From: Bacillus rubiinfantis | GTDB lineage: Bacteria; Bacillota; Bacilli; Bacillales; Cytobacillaceae | DNA: 64,000 bases | Direction: 5' to 3' | NCBI GenBank assembly: GCA_000752035.1 | Contig: CCFE01000011.1 | Coordinates: 344,736-408,735 of the forward strand | In this document: positions 34,021-43,223 of the stretch, in pieces | Layout: the number at the start of each line of letters is the position of its first letter | How positions within the stretch are numbered: the first letter of the stretch is position 1 | Translations under genes and position numbers: made by a program | The notes under the pieces: model-generated | Database searches by the model: none | Seen by the model: only the letters and a program-made list of their open reading frames with translations | What the model was told of the DNA's origin: nothing

Positions 34021-35328
34021 ATGTTCTGGATTGAGTTTTTAATCGTCCTAGCCTGTATTTTTATCGGGGCACGTTTAGGCGGCGTTGGACTTGGAGTTAT
34101 GGGTGGCGTCGGATTAGCTATTATGGTTTTCATTTTTGGACTACAACCTACCTCAGCTCCAATCGACGTTATGTTAATGATTTTGGCTGTTGTAACCGCT
34201 GCCGGAGTACTGCAAGCAGCTGGCGGAATGGATTATCTCGTATATGTTGCTGAAAAGGCATTACGGAAAAATCCAAAGCGGATTACATTTATCGCTCCAG
34301 TCGTTACGTACCTGTTTACATTATTTGCAGGAACAGGCCACGTTGCTTATTCAGTATTACCAGTTATTGCTGAAGTAGCCCGTGAATCAGGCGTAAGACC
34401 AGAAAGACCGATGTCAATTGCCGTAATTGCTTCACAGCAAGCAATCACTGCTAGTCCAATTTCTGCAGCAACCGTTGCTTTATTGGCTTTACTAACAGAT
34501 GTTAGCTTACTTGACATTATGTTAATCTGTATTCCATCTACTTTTATCGCTTGTATGATTGCAGCATTTATCTCTAGCAAAATGGGTAAAGAACTTAACG
34601 AAGATCCTGAATATCTAAAAAAATTAGAAGAAGGATTAGCACCAATTAAAAAGGACAAGAAAGAATACGTTGCTCAAAAAGGCGCAAAATTATCCGTTGT
34701 ATTCTTCCTTGGCGCAGCATTACTTGTAGTTCTTTTAGGTTCAATTGAATCATTACGTCCAGGTTGGGATATCGAAGGTGTGTTCACAAGAATGACCATG
34801 CCTCCAGCAATCGAGATTGTTATGTTAACCGCAGCTGCTTTGATGATTATCTTCTGTAAACCAAAAGTTGACGATATTGTTAACGGCAGTGTATTTAAAG
34901 CTGGTGCGACTGCAGTCGTTGCTATCTTTGGTATCGCTTGGATGGGTGACACTTTCTTCCAAGGAAACCTTGATTTAATCTCAGGCTCTATTTCTGACCT
35001 AGTTAACGCTGCACCTTGGTTATTTGCAGTTGCCCTATTCTTACTATCAATCCTATTATACAGCCAGGCTGCAACAGTACGTACGTTAATGCCTCTTGGC
35101 GTTGCACTTGGAATTAACCCAGCGTTACTTATTGCAATGTTCCCAGCTGTAAACGGATATTTCTTTATTCCTAACTATCCAACTGTTGTTGCCGCTATCA
35201 ACTTTGATACAACTGGTACAACAAGAATTGGTAAGTATGTGTTAAACCATAGCTTTATGGTACCTGGCTTAGTCGCTACAATTGGCGCTGTTGCTATTGG
35301 TATCGTTCTTAGCATGATTATACTATAA
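34021..35328 (+). CDS. dcuB: Anaerobic C4-dicarboxylate transporter, Dcu family
   Basis: 435 residues with 10 or more membrane segments and Dcu-typical stretches: the glycine-rich GARLGGVGLGVMGGVGLAI at the N-terminus, LFAGTGHVAYSVLPVI, and IASQQAITASPISAATVALL. Dcu carriers exchange fumarate or aspartate for succinate during anaerobic growth. They are standard in enterobacteria and uncommon in Bacillus. It leads the cluster dcuB-aspA-sdhCAB and has a Rex/FNR-like operator upstream. Confidence 0.9.
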   Translation: MFWIEFLIVLACIFIGARLGGVGLGVMGGVGLAIMVFIFGLQPTSAPIDVMLMILAVVTAAGVLQAAGGMDYLVYVAEKALRKNPKRITFIAPVVTYLFTLFAGTGHVAYSVLPVIAEVARESGVRPERPMSIAVIASQQAITASPISAATVALLALLTDVSLLDIMLICIPSTFIACMIAAFISSKMGKELNEDPEYLKKLEEGLAPIKKDKKEYVAQKGAKLSVVFFLGAALLVVLLGSIESLRPGWDIEGVFTRMTMPPAIEIVMLTAAALMIIFCKPKVDDIVNGSVFKAGATAVVAIFGIAWMGDTFFQGNLDLISGSISDLVNAAPWLFAVALFLLSILLYSQAATVRTLMPLGVALGINPALLIAMFPAVNGYFFIPNYPTVVAAINFDTTGTTRIGKYVLNHSFMVPGLVATIGAVAIGIVLSMIIL

Positions 35329-35348
35329 ACTAAGATTTAATTGCTAAT

Positions 35349-35404
35349 AAAAGGTGTTCGAACAGTCAATTGACATCAAGAACATTTTCTCGAACACCTT
35401 TTAA
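35349..35404 (+). terminator. Hairpin between dcuB and aspA
   Basis: A 13-bp perfect stem AAAAGGTGTTCGA / TCGAACACCTTTT with a 28-nt loop and T-rich arm. It may attenuate rather than fully stop transcription into aspA, or protect mRNA ends. Confidence 0.6.
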
Positions 35405-35428
35405 AAAATATATTTGGAGATGACTATA

Positions 35429-36874
35429 ATGAGTACTTTCCGTATTGAAAAAGACTTCCTAGGAGAAAAACAGGTTCCAGTAGATGCCTATTATGGCGTG
35501 CAAACTATGCGTGCTGTTGAAAACTTCCCAATCACTGGCTATCGAATCGACCCTGCGCTAATCACAGCAATGGCAATGGTGAAAAAAGCTGCTGCTTTTG
35601 CCAATGCGGAAATCGGACAATTAGATAAAAAAATCGCTGATGCCATTCAAGCTGCAGCAGATGAGGTTATTGAAGGAAATCTTCACGACCAATTTATCGT
35701 TGACCCAATCCAAGGCGGTGCTGGTACTTCTATTAACATGAACACAAACGAAGTTATTGCTAACCGTGCCCTTGAATTAATCAATGAACAAAAAGGGAAT
35801 TACAAAGTAATCAGCCCAAATAGCCATGTTAACATGGCACAGTCTACAAATGACTCATTCCCTACTGCTATCCATTTATCATCACTAATGACTTTAGATG
35901 CATTAATCGAAGCAATGGAAGAGCTTCATAATGAATTTATGAAAAAAGCAAATGAATTTGACGGTATTCTAAAAATGGGTCGTACTCACTTACAAGATGC
36001 TGTGCCGATTCAATTAAGCCAAGAGTTCGAAGCTTATGCTCGTGTATTAAGAAGAGATATAAAACGGATTAGCGCTACTCGCGAAAATCTTTATGCAGTT
36101 AACATGGGTGCAACTGCAGTTGGTACTGGCTTAAATGCTGACCCAGAATATATCAAAAAAGTTGTTGTTAAACTTGCTGAAGTTACTGGCCAACCAATCG
36201 TTGGTTGTGAAGATCTTGTTGATGGAACACAAAACACTGATGTTTACATCGAAGTATCTGCAGCTCTTAAAATATGTATGTTAAATATGTCTAAGATTGC
36301 TAACGACTTACGGATGATGACTTCTGGCCCACGTTGCGGCTTAGGCGAAATCAACTTACCAGCTCGTCAACCAGGCTCTTCTATCATGCCAGGAAAAGTA
36401 AACCCTGTTATGGCTGAAGTATTAAACCAAAGTGCATTCCAAGTAGTTGGTAATGACTTAACAATCAGCATGGCTTCTGAAGCAGGCCAATTCGAATTAA
36501 ACGTTATGGAACCAGTTATCGTCTTCAACTTACTACAATCTATCAAAGTTATGACTAATGTATTCACTGTATTCCGTAAACATTGCTTAAGCGGTATTAC
36601 TGCTAACAAAGAAAGAATGGAAAACTACGTAAATAACAGCGTAGGTATTATCACAGCTATTAACCCACATGTAGGTTATGAAACTGCTGCCCAAATTGCT
36701 AAAGAAGCAATTACAACTGGACGTCCAGTAAGAGAAATCGTTCTTGAAAAAGGTGTATTAACAGCTGAAGAACTAGATATGATCTTACATCCATTCGAAA
36801 TGACAAAACCTGGTATTGCTGCGAAAGAATTAATTGAGAAAAAACGCGCTGCAAAAGAACCAGCTCACGTATAA
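35429..36874 (+). CDS. aspA: Aspartate ammonia-lyase (aspartase)
   Basis: 481 residues from ATG 35429 (TTTGGAG site). The fumarase/aspartase superfamily signature GSSIMPGKVNPV is present, as are SPNSHVNMAQSTNDSFPTA and GRTHLQDAVPI. It converts L-aspartate to fumarate and ammonia. Between a C4-dicarboxylate carrier and a succinate:quinone oxidoreductase, its product would serve as electron acceptor. Codon use is notably regular in this cluster (many GCT, GTA, CCA), suggesting good expression. Confidence 0.95.
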   Translation: MSTFRIEKDFLGEKQVPVDAYYGVQTMRAVENFPITGYRIDPALITAMAMVKKAAAFANAEIGQLDKKIADAIQAAADEVIEGNLHDQFIVDPIQGGAGTSINMNTNEVIANRALELINEQKGNYKVISPNSHVNMAQSTNDSFPTAIHLSSLMTLDALIEAMEELHNEFMKKANEFDGILKMGRTHLQDAVPIQLSQEFEAYARVLRRDIKRISATRENLYAVNMGATAVGTGLNADPEYIKKVVVKLAEVTGQPIVGCEDLVDGTQNTDVYIEVSAALKICMLNMSKIANDLRMMTSGPRCGLGEINLPARQPGSSIMPGKVNPVMAEVLNQSAFQVVGNDLTISMASEAGQFELNVMEPVIVFNLLQSIKVMTNVFTVFRKHCLSGITANKERMENYVNNSVGIITAINPHVGYETAAQIAKEAITTGRPVREIVLEKGVLTAEELDMILHPFEMTKPGIAAKELIEKKRAAKEPAHV

Positions 36875-36899
36875 GATTAAGCTTGTAAAATCTACCTAA

Positions 36900-36944
36900 T
36901 TCAGACGCCTCGCTCTCAAGGCTTGGCGCCTGAGTATTTTTTTG
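36900..36944 (+). terminator. Terminator after aspA
   Basis: Stem TCAGACGCC / GGCGCCTGA followed by TATTTTTTT. Confidence 0.75.
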
Positions 36945-37049
36945 AAATTATAGCTTGAATGAATACAAGCTTTTTTTAGCAGTATTTTTTCTATTCTCAC
37001 ACTAAAAAACTACTATCTTACTATAGTTCAAAGGAGGTTTAACCCTATT

Positions 37050-37661
37050 ATGGAGGGGAAACACCAGCATTTTTTCCGCAAGCTTCACTCGCTATTAGGA
37101 ATCATTCCAGTAGGTGTCTTTATGACAGTGCATTTATTTGTTAACTACTCTGCTGTTTGGGGAATTGATTCGTACAATAAAGCTGCCGGTTTCATGGTAA
37201 ACTTGCCATTTAAATACTTTTTAGAGACATTTGTCATCTTTTTACCGTTATTATTTCACGGAATTTACGGAGCATATATTGCCTTTAAATCTAAAAACAA
37301 TGTTGGAAAATTTAACTACGGTCGAAATTGGAAGTTCTTCTTCCAGCGTCTTACTGGAGTCATTGCCCTTGTTTTTATTATCTGGCACGTTTGGGAAACA
37401 AAGGCCCAAGTTGAATTTAACGGGGTCGAAGCAAATTACAATTTAATGGCAGGGATCGTCGATAATGCTTTTGCTTTAACGCTATATATCATCGGTATCC
37501 TCTCTTGTGTATATCACTTCGTTAATGGTATCTGGACATTCTTAATTACATGGGGAATTTCAGCTTCTCCTAAATCACAAAAAATCACTGAGTATATTGC
37601 CATTGTATTATTTTTTGGTTTAGCTTTCGTCGGAATCCGAGCCATCTTGGCGTTTGCTTAA
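37050..37661 (+). CDS. sdhC: Succinate dehydrogenase / fumarate reductase cytochrome b558 subunit
   Basis: 203 residues, five membrane helices, clearly like B. subtilis SdhC (KLHSLLGIIPVG near the N-terminus). The histidines that bind the two haems are conserved (RKLHSLLG, TVHLFVNY, LLFHGIYG, IIWHVWET, VYHFVNGIW). It anchors the flavoprotein and iron-sulfur subunits and passes electrons between menaquinone and the catalytic head. A perfect AAAGGAGGT precedes the start. It is the first gene of sdhCAB. Confidence 0.93.
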   Translation: MEGKHQHFFRKLHSLLGIIPVGVFMTVHLFVNYSAVWGIDSYNKAAGFMVNLPFKYFLETFVIFLPLLFHGIYGAYIAFKSKNNVGKFNYGRNWKFFFQRLTGVIALVFIIWHVWETKAQVEFNGVEANYNLMAGIVDNAFALTLYIIGILSCVYHFVNGIWTFLITWGISASPKSQKITEYIAIVLFFGLAFVGIRAILAFA

Positions 37662-37685
37662 GAGCTAGATAGGGAGGACAAACAA

Positions 37686-39449
37686 ATGAGCAAAGGAAAA
37701 ATCGTAATCGTAGGTGGCGGTTTAGCTGGCTTAATGGCTGCTATTAAAATCGCAGAAAAAGGCACGCATGTAGATTTATTCTCACTCGTACCTGTAAAAC
37801 GCTCCCACTCCGTTTGTGCCCAGGGCGGCATTAATGGAGCGGTTAATACAAAAGGTGAAAATGACTCACCTATGGAGCACTTTGATGATACTGTTTACGG
37901 AGGAGATTTCTTAGCAAACCAACCTCCAGTTAAAGCAATGTGTGAAGCTGCTCCAAAAATTATTCATATGTTTGACCGAATGGGTGTTATGTTTAACCGG
38001 ACTCCTGAAGGTTTATTAGACTTCCGTCGCTTTGGCGGTACGCAATATCACCGTACAGCTTTTGCCGGTGCTACTACAGGGCAACAGCTATTATACGCAT
38101 TAGATGAACAAGTGCGGAGCTTTGAAGTCAAAGGCTTAATCACTAAGTTTGAAGGCTGGGAATTTGTTTCAGCTATTATCGATGATTCAAGTATTTGCCG
38201 CGGAATTACCGCTCAAAACCTTCGCAGTATGGAAGTTAAAGCCTTCCCTGCTGATGCTGTTATCATGGCAACTGGCGGTCTTGGCGTAATCTTCGGTAAA
38301 TCTACAAACTCAACGATTAACACTGGCTATGCAGCAGCAAGACTATACCAACAAGGTGTAAAATTTGCAAACGGTGAATTCATCCAAATCCACCCTACTG
38401 CTATCCCTGGTGATGATAAAAACCGCTTAATGAGTGAATCTGCTCGTGGTGAAGGCGGCCGTGTTTGGACGTATAAAGATGGTAAACCATGGTACTTCTT
38501 AGAAGAAAAATATCCGGCATACGGAAACCTAGTTCCACGTGATATTGCAACTCGTGAAATCTTCGATGTCGTTATCAATCAAAAACTAGGCGTAGACGGA
38601 GAAAATAAAGTTTACCTCGACCTTAGCCATATCGATTCTCACCAATTGGATATCCGTCTTGGCGGAATCATGGAAATCTATGAAAAATTCGTTGGTGATG
38701 ATCCACGTAAAGTACCAATGAAAATCTTCCCTGGCGTGCACTATTCAATGGGCGGTCTATGGGTTGACTTTGATCAGCAAACCAATATTAAAGGTCTATT
38801 CGCAGCTGGTGAGTGTGATTACTCTCAACACGGTGCAAACCGCTTAGGAGCTAACTCATTATTATCTGCCGTATACGGCGGTATGGCAGCTGGACCAAAA
38901 GCACTTGACTACATTAATGGTCTAGAAACATCTGCTGATGGAATTTCATCTGCTGTATTTGATCGACAAGTAAAAGAAGACACTGATAAATACAATTCTA
39001 TCCTTAAAATGGATGGCAAAGAGAATGCCTACTTGCTTCATAAGGAAATGGGCGAATTAATGACAGCAAACGTAACCGTTGTGCGTGAAAATGATAAATT
39101 AAAAATGACTTACGAGAAACTCCAAGAGTTCTCTGAGCGTTACAAAAATATCAGCATGGAAGATACAGCAAAATGGAGCAACTCAAGTGCATCATTTATT
39201 CGCCAATTAGAAGGCATGATTAATCTTGCACATGTTATTACCCTTGGTGCATACCATCGGAATGAGAGCCGCGGTGCTCATTACAAACCAGAATTCCCTG
39301 ATCGTAATGACGAAGAATGGCTCAAAACAACGATTGCTCGTTATAATCCAAAAACAAATCTGCCTGAACTTTCTTATGAAGCAGTCGATATTTCTTTGAT
39401 TAAGCCACGTAAACGCGATTATACAAAATCGAAGAAAGGGGCCAAATAA
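37686..39449 (+). CDS. sdhA: Succinate dehydrogenase / fumarate reductase flavoprotein subunit
   Basis: 587 residues. FAD-binding VVGGGLAGLMAAIKIAE, the flavinylation-site region KRSHSVCAQGGINGAVN, catalytic HPTAIPGDDKNRLMSESARG, and ESRGAHYKPEFPDRNDEEW. Nearly the same length as B. subtilis SdhA and the same ending (RDYTKSKKGAK). It interconverts succinate and fumarate on the cytoplasmic side. Its place after dcuB and aspA suggests that it works as fumarate reductase, probably besides a housekeeping Sdh elsewhere (inference). Its stop overlaps the sdhB start (TAATG). Confidence 0.95.
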   Translation: MSKGKIVIVGGGLAGLMAAIKIAEKGTHVDLFSLVPVKRSHSVCAQGGINGAVNTKGENDSPMEHFDDTVYGGDFLANQPPVKAMCEAAPKIIHMFDRMGVMFNRTPEGLLDFRRFGGTQYHRTAFAGATTGQQLLYALDEQVRSFEVKGLITKFEGWEFVSAIIDDSSICRGITAQNLRSMEVKAFPADAVIMATGGLGVIFGKSTNSTINTGYAAARLYQQGVKFANGEFIQIHPTAIPGDDKNRLMSESARGEGGRVWTYKDGKPWYFLEEKYPAYGNLVPRDIATREIFDVVINQKLGVDGENKVYLDLSHIDSHQLDIRLGGIMEIYEKFVGDDPRKVPMKIFPGVHYSMGGLWVDFDQQTNIKGLFAAGECDYSQHGANRLGANSLLSAVYGGMAAGPKALDYINGLETSADGISSAVFDRQVKEDTDKYNSILKMDGKENAYLLHKEMGELMTANVTVVRENDKLKMTYEKLQEFSERYKNISMEDTAKWSNSSASFIRQLEGMINLAHVITLGAYHRNESRGAHYKPEFPDRNDEEWLKTTIARYNPKTNLPELSYEAVDISLIKPRKRDYTKSKKGAK

Positions 39450-40204
39450 TGATGAGTGATACTGCTAAAAAAATACATCTGATCATTACACGGCAAAATG
39501 ATCCTCAATCACAGCCGTATACAGAAGAATTTCTTGTTCCATATCGACCGAACATGAATATTATCGGGGCCCTGATTGAAATTCAGAGAAATCCAGTTAA
39601 CGCCAAGGGAGAAACAACCACTCCTGTTATCTGGGAATCAGTTTGTTTAGAAGAAGTTTGTGGTGCCTGCTCAATGGTTATTAATGGGAAACCACGCCAA
39701 GCATGTTCAACCTTAATTGATAAAATCGAACAGCCAATCCGGATTGCTCCGCTGTCTACTTTCCCGGTTATGCGTGACCTATTGGTAGACCGTCAACGTA
39801 TGTTCGATGCGTTAAAACGCGTCAAAGCGTGGGTTCCAATCGATGGAACATATGACTTAGGTCCTGGCCCAAGAATGCCAGAGAATACAAGACAATGGGC
39901 ATACGAATTATCAAAATGTATGACTTGCGGCTGCTGTTTAGAGGCTTGTCCAAACGTCAACTCTAAGACAGCATTTATTGGACCAGCCGCAGTATCCCAA
40001 GTTCGCCTATTCAATTCTCACCCAACTGGTGCGATGCATAAAGAAGATCGTTTAGAAGCTTTAATGGGCGAAGGCGGTATTACTGAGTGCGGTAACTCAC
40101 AAAACTGCGTCCAAGTTTGCCCGAAAGGCATTCCATTGACAACATCAATCGCCCAAATGAACCGCCAAGTAACACTACAATCGTTCAAGAATTTCTTTGG
40201 GTGA
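39449..40204 (+). CDS. sdhB: Succinate dehydrogenase / fumarate reductase iron-sulfur subunit
   Basis: 251 residues. The [2Fe-2S] site reads CLEEVCGACSMVINGKPRQAC and further sites are CMTCGCCLEACPN and CVQVCPKGIP, matching the three-cluster pattern of SdhB/FrdB. It carries electrons from the flavin to the haem subunit. Starts at ATG 39449 (or 39452) behind GAAAGGGG, overlapping the sdhA stop. Last gene of the operon; a repeat and a bidirectional terminator follow. Confidence 0.95.
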   Translation: MMSDTAKKIHLIITRQNDPQSQPYTEEFLVPYRPNMNIIGALIEIQRNPVNAKGETTTPVIWESVCLEEVCGACSMVINGKPRQACSTLIDKIEQPIRIAPLSTFPVMRDLLVDRQRMFDALKRVKAWVPIDGTYDLGPGPRMPENTRQWAYELSKCMTCGCCLEACPNVNSKTAFIGPAAVSQVRLFNSHPTGAMHKEDRLEALMGEGGITECGNSQNCVQVCPKGIPLTTSIAQMNRQVTLQSFKNFFG

Positions 40205-40207
40205 TAA

Positions 40208-40330
40208 GAAAAGCGGAGTTCGCTTGAACAGCCCCGACAAGCACAAGACGCTTGCGAATAGAAGGCGTTCTTTGCCTTCAATTCGCAAGTGGCATGTGAC
40301 CTCCAGGGGCTAGCGAACGCAGCTAGACAC
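40208..40330. repeat. Nested inverted repeat, Bacillus intergenic type
   Basis: Outer arms GTTCGCT..AGCCCC (40218-40235) and GGGGCTAGCGAAC (40306-40318), and inner arms CTTGCGAA / TTCGCAAG around a GAAGGC..GCCTTC stem, form one large cruciform right after sdhB. Sequences of this 'CAGCCCCGACAAGCACAAGACG' type, given here only from memory, recur in many Bacillus genomes. Confidence 0.7.
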
Positions 40331-40340
40331 AGATAAGAAC

Positions 40341-40376
40341 AAAGGCCGGCTGTCAGACAGTCGGCCTTTGTTTTGT
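40341..40376. terminator. Bidirectional terminator sdhB / gtaB
   Basis: Near-perfect palindrome AAAGGCCGGCTGTC / GACAGTCGGCCTTT with T-rich ends on the plus strand. It is placed between two convergent genes. Confidence 0.88.
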
Positions 40377-41251
40377 TATTCTTCATTTTTAACAATTTCT
40401 TTAATATACGCCAATACTTCCTCACGAAGTTCATCATTCTGTAGGGCAAAATCAATGGTAGTTTTGACAAAGCCAATTTTTTCTCCAACGTCAAACCGTT
40501 TACCCTCAAAGTCATAGGCAAACACTCGTTGAATCTGGTTTAATTCCTGCATTGCATCTGTCAGTTGAATTTCACCGCCAGCACCAGTTTGCTGCCGGTC
40601 TAAGAACATAAAAATCTCTGGTGTTAACACATAGCGGCCCATAATTGCTAAATTGGATGGTGCCGTTCCTGGTGCAGGCTTTTCCACCAAATGGTTTACT
40701 TGATAGCGCCTTCCTGTTTGCTGACCTGGGTCAACAATCCCGTAACGGTGTGTCTCCTCCATCGGAACCTTCTGCACCCCGATTACCGAAGAATGAGTCT
40801 CTTCAAAATTATTAATTAGCTGCTTTAAACAAGGAACTTCACTTTGTACAATATCATCACCAAGAAGAACCGCAAACGGCTCATCACCAATGAAATTACG
40901 GGCGCACCAAACCGCATGACCAAGACCTTTTGGTTCCTTTTGGCGGATATAATGGATATCAGCTAAGTTTGTCGAATAACGGACTTTATCCAATAATTCC
41001 GTCTTCCCTTTTTCTAACAGGTTCTGCTCAAGTTCAGGGGCAAAATCGAAATGATCTTCAATCGCGCGCTTCCCTTTCCCTGTAACGATAATGATATCCT
41101 CGATTCCTGAAGCGATGGCTTCTTCCACAATATACTGAATCGTTGGCTTATCAACAATTGGCAGCATTTCCTTTGGCATTGCCTTCGTTGCAGGTAAAAA
41201 CCTCGTACCAAGACCAGCCGCAGGAATAATTGCCTTCCGTACCTTTTTCAC
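40376..41251 (-). CDS. gtaB: UTP-glucose-1-phosphate uridylyltransferase
   Basis: 291 residues. Nucleotidyltransferase signature AIIPAAGLGTRFLPATKAMPKEMLPI, then GKRAIEDHFD and GDDIVQSE. It makes UDP-glucose from UTP and glucose-1-phosphate, the precursor for Ugd and GalE in this window and for teichoic acid glucosylation. Start GTG 41251 follows AAGGTGA. Single gene. Confidence 0.95.
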   Translation of the reverse strand: MKKVRKAIIPAAGLGTRFLPATKAMPKEMLPIVDKPTIQYIVEEAIASGIEDIIIVTGKGKRAIEDHFDFAPELEQNLLEKGKTELLDKVRYSTNLADIHYIRQKEPKGLGHAVWCARNFIGDEPFAVLLGDDIVQSEVPCLKQLINNFEETHSSVIGVQKVPMEETHRYGIVDPGQQTGRRYQVNHLVEKPAPGTAPSNLAIMGRYVLTPEIFMFLDRQQTGAGGEIQLTDAMQELNQIQRVFAYDFEGKRFDVGEKIGFVKTTIDFALQNDELREEVLAYIKEIVKNEE

Positions 41252-41414
41252 ATGATCACCTTACCTTAATGTCCTTTGATTTATGCTGACTTAAAGGCAG
41301 ACAGCTTTTTCCAGCAAAATAAACGTATCGAACGATAAGACGAATTGCCTACGTCCCTCCTTTATTCTATCATTTTTCCCAAATAAAACCGAATACTGTT
41401 TGCAAAATGGAGCT

Positions 41415-42062
41415 TTATTTGATGCCCAGTTCTCCGACAATTTTTGTCCCGTGAACCTCTGTTAAAGGCAGTTCACGGACAAGCAGTTCTAAATTATCAG
41501 CCGTAATCCCACCACCTGGAAGGATGATCAATTTATTACTGGCAAATTGAATCAGTTCCTTTAATCGTGGGAGATTCTCAATAATCGATGTTCCACTTGG
41601 TCCGCCATGTGTTAAAATGCGTTTAACTCCATGATTGGCCAGCCAGGTTATGGCAGGATTTTGATATTCCGGCTTCAGATGATCAAAAGCCATATGAAAA
41701 GTGATATCCAGTCCCTGCGCCACTCGCAATAGGGATATCATCGCCTCCTCATCAATCCAGCCTGTTTCGGTTAAACAGCCGATTACTACCCCATCCGCCC
41801 CTAGCTGTTTCAGATGGGCAATATCAGTCTGCATCATTTCTATTTCTGCTTCATTATATACAAAGTTGCCGCCCCTTGGTCTAACAATCGCCATTACCTT
41901 ACTATTTTTGTTATGACAATAGTGGATTGTTTTGAGCGCTACTCCATGGCTTACGGTCGTCCCGCCAACCGCTAAATTATCACATAGCTCTATTCGGCCA
42001 GCTCCCCGGCGAATAGCCTCCGGAACTACCGTAAAATTTTCCACACACACTTCTTTAAGCAT
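41415..42062 (-). CDS. cutC: CutC family protein
   Basis: 215 residues, a TIM-barrel with family motifs MLKEVCVENFTVVPEAIRRG, RIELCDNLAVGGTTVS, RPRGGNFVYNEAE and THGGPSG. It was named for copper tolerance in E. coli, but the biochemical role is unsettled and several studies question direct copper handling. It closes the minus-strand catabolic run; a terminator-like hairpin separates it from the asparaginase gene, so it may have its own promoter. Confidence 0.88.
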   Translation of the reverse strand: MLKEVCVENFTVVPEAIRRGAGRIELCDNLAVGGTTVSHGVALKTIHYCHNKNSKVMAIVRPRGGNFVYNEAEIEMMQTDIAHLKQLGADGVVIGCLTETGWIDEEAMISLLRVAQGLDITFHMAFDHLKPEYQNPAITWLANHGVKRILTHGGPSGTSIIENLPRLKELIQFASNKLIILPGGGITADNLELLVRELPLTEVHGTKIVGELGIK

Positions 42063-42112
42063 CGAATCCCTCCTACTTATTACATATCAAAGTACCCATT
42101 TTTTGCAAAAGA

Positions 42113-42149
42113 AAATCCGCCAAACAGTTAAGGTCTGCCTGCCGGACTT
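42113..42149 (-). terminator. Terminator after the asparaginase gene
   Basis: On the minus strand AGTCCGGCAGGCAG pairs with CTGTTTGGCGGATT (13 of 14 with G-U pairs), then a T-rich tract. Confidence 0.6.
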
Positions 42150-42161
42150 TTTATCTTCTGA

Positions 42162-43202
42162 TTAATTATGTTGACAGCAGCAGTTCGTTTCGGTATGAGC
42201 CATAGTGAATGTTTCTTTCACTGCTCCGACCTCTGCGCCTGAATCATTTTTTACAATCGATGGCTTTAACTCTCGTAATCTTGCAATAGTTTCTTTATTT
42301 TCGTAACCAATTTGCTCAAGAATCGATGCCACTACATTTGGCCACACATCTTCAGAGCCATTTAACACCTTTAAGGCAAAGCCAACTCGCTCTTTTTTCA
42401 ATCCGAAGCAATATACACCTTGTGCTCCACCTTTTGCTACTATATTATTATCTTGAAGCAAAAGTGAACAAATAAATTGTTCTGATGCAACCATAAGCGG
42501 ATACTCATTCATAATGCTTGTCATTTTCCTAACCGCCGCTTGTAGTGGCGCGTCCTCAATTAAATCTGGACATGCTAGCTTCAAATACGTAATCGCCATA
42601 TTTTTTAATGGAATGGCAAACACCGGGACACCACAGCCATCGATCCCCACATTAATCTGTGCAGCAGGTACCTCTGATAAGGTAGAGAGTATCTGAAGGA
42701 TTTGCTGTTGAAGCGGATGCTCTGGTTTCCAATATCCTTCTACCGGATAGCCGAATTCACGGCAAACCGCTACAAATCCCGTATGCTTACCGGCGCAATT
42801 ATGATAAATCCGTCTTTTTTCTTTATTTTCACGCAGCATCGCCTCACGTGGTTTTTCATTTAACGGATACGAAGGCGGGCAAAATAAATCTTCTTCGTTT
42901 ACCGGCAGCTTTTTCAGCATCGACTCCAATGCTTCAATATGATATGTCTCACCTCTATGAGAAGCTGTAAACATGGCGGCCTCTTGCCTTGTCAAACCGT
43001 ATTTTGTGATAATGTTTGATAAGAATACGGGAATCGCTTGAATCGGCTTGCAAGCTGATCGATAAAACGTGTAATGTTCTTCATTTCCAGCGGAATAGAT
43101 TGTTTGCCCTTTTTCATCTACACCACAAACCATGCCAATATGAACATTTTCAACTAATCCTGCTCGAGATTCTTCAATTAATTCTACATAATTCATCTGC
43201 AT
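42162..43202 (-). CDS. L-asparaginase II-family protein
   Basis: 346 residues of the asparaginase II (Rhizobium AnsA-like, PF06089-type) family, unrelated to AnsA/AnsB of E. coli. Its Ser/Lys-type active-site stretches are present: FYRSACKPIQAIP, TASHRGE and NCAGKHTG. It deamidates asparagine to aspartate, which could feed AspA (35.4 kb). It follows the ROK regulator by 21 bp and looks co-transcribed. The start is ATG 43202 or ATG 43196; the ribosome site TAGGAG fits either poorly. It ends in an odd CCCQHN tail. Confidence 0.85.
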   Translation of the reverse strand: MQMNYVELIEESRAGLVENVHIGMVCGVDEKGQTIYSAGNEEHYTFYRSACKPIQAIPVFLSNIITKYGLTRQEAAMFTASHRGETYHIEALESMLKKLPVNEEDLFCPPSYPLNEKPREAMLRENKEKRRIYHNCAGKHTGFVAVCREFGYPVEGYWKPEHPLQQQILQILSTLSEVPAAQINVGIDGCGVPVFAIPLKNMAITYLKLACPDLIEDAPLQAAVRKMTSIMNEYPLMVASEQFICSLLLQDNNIVAKGGAQGVYCFGLKKERVGFALKVLNGSEDVWPNVVASILEQIGYENKETIARLRELKPSIVKNDSGAEVGAVKETFTMAHTETNCCCQHN

Positions 43203-43223
43203 ACATCTCCTATGTAAAAAAAT

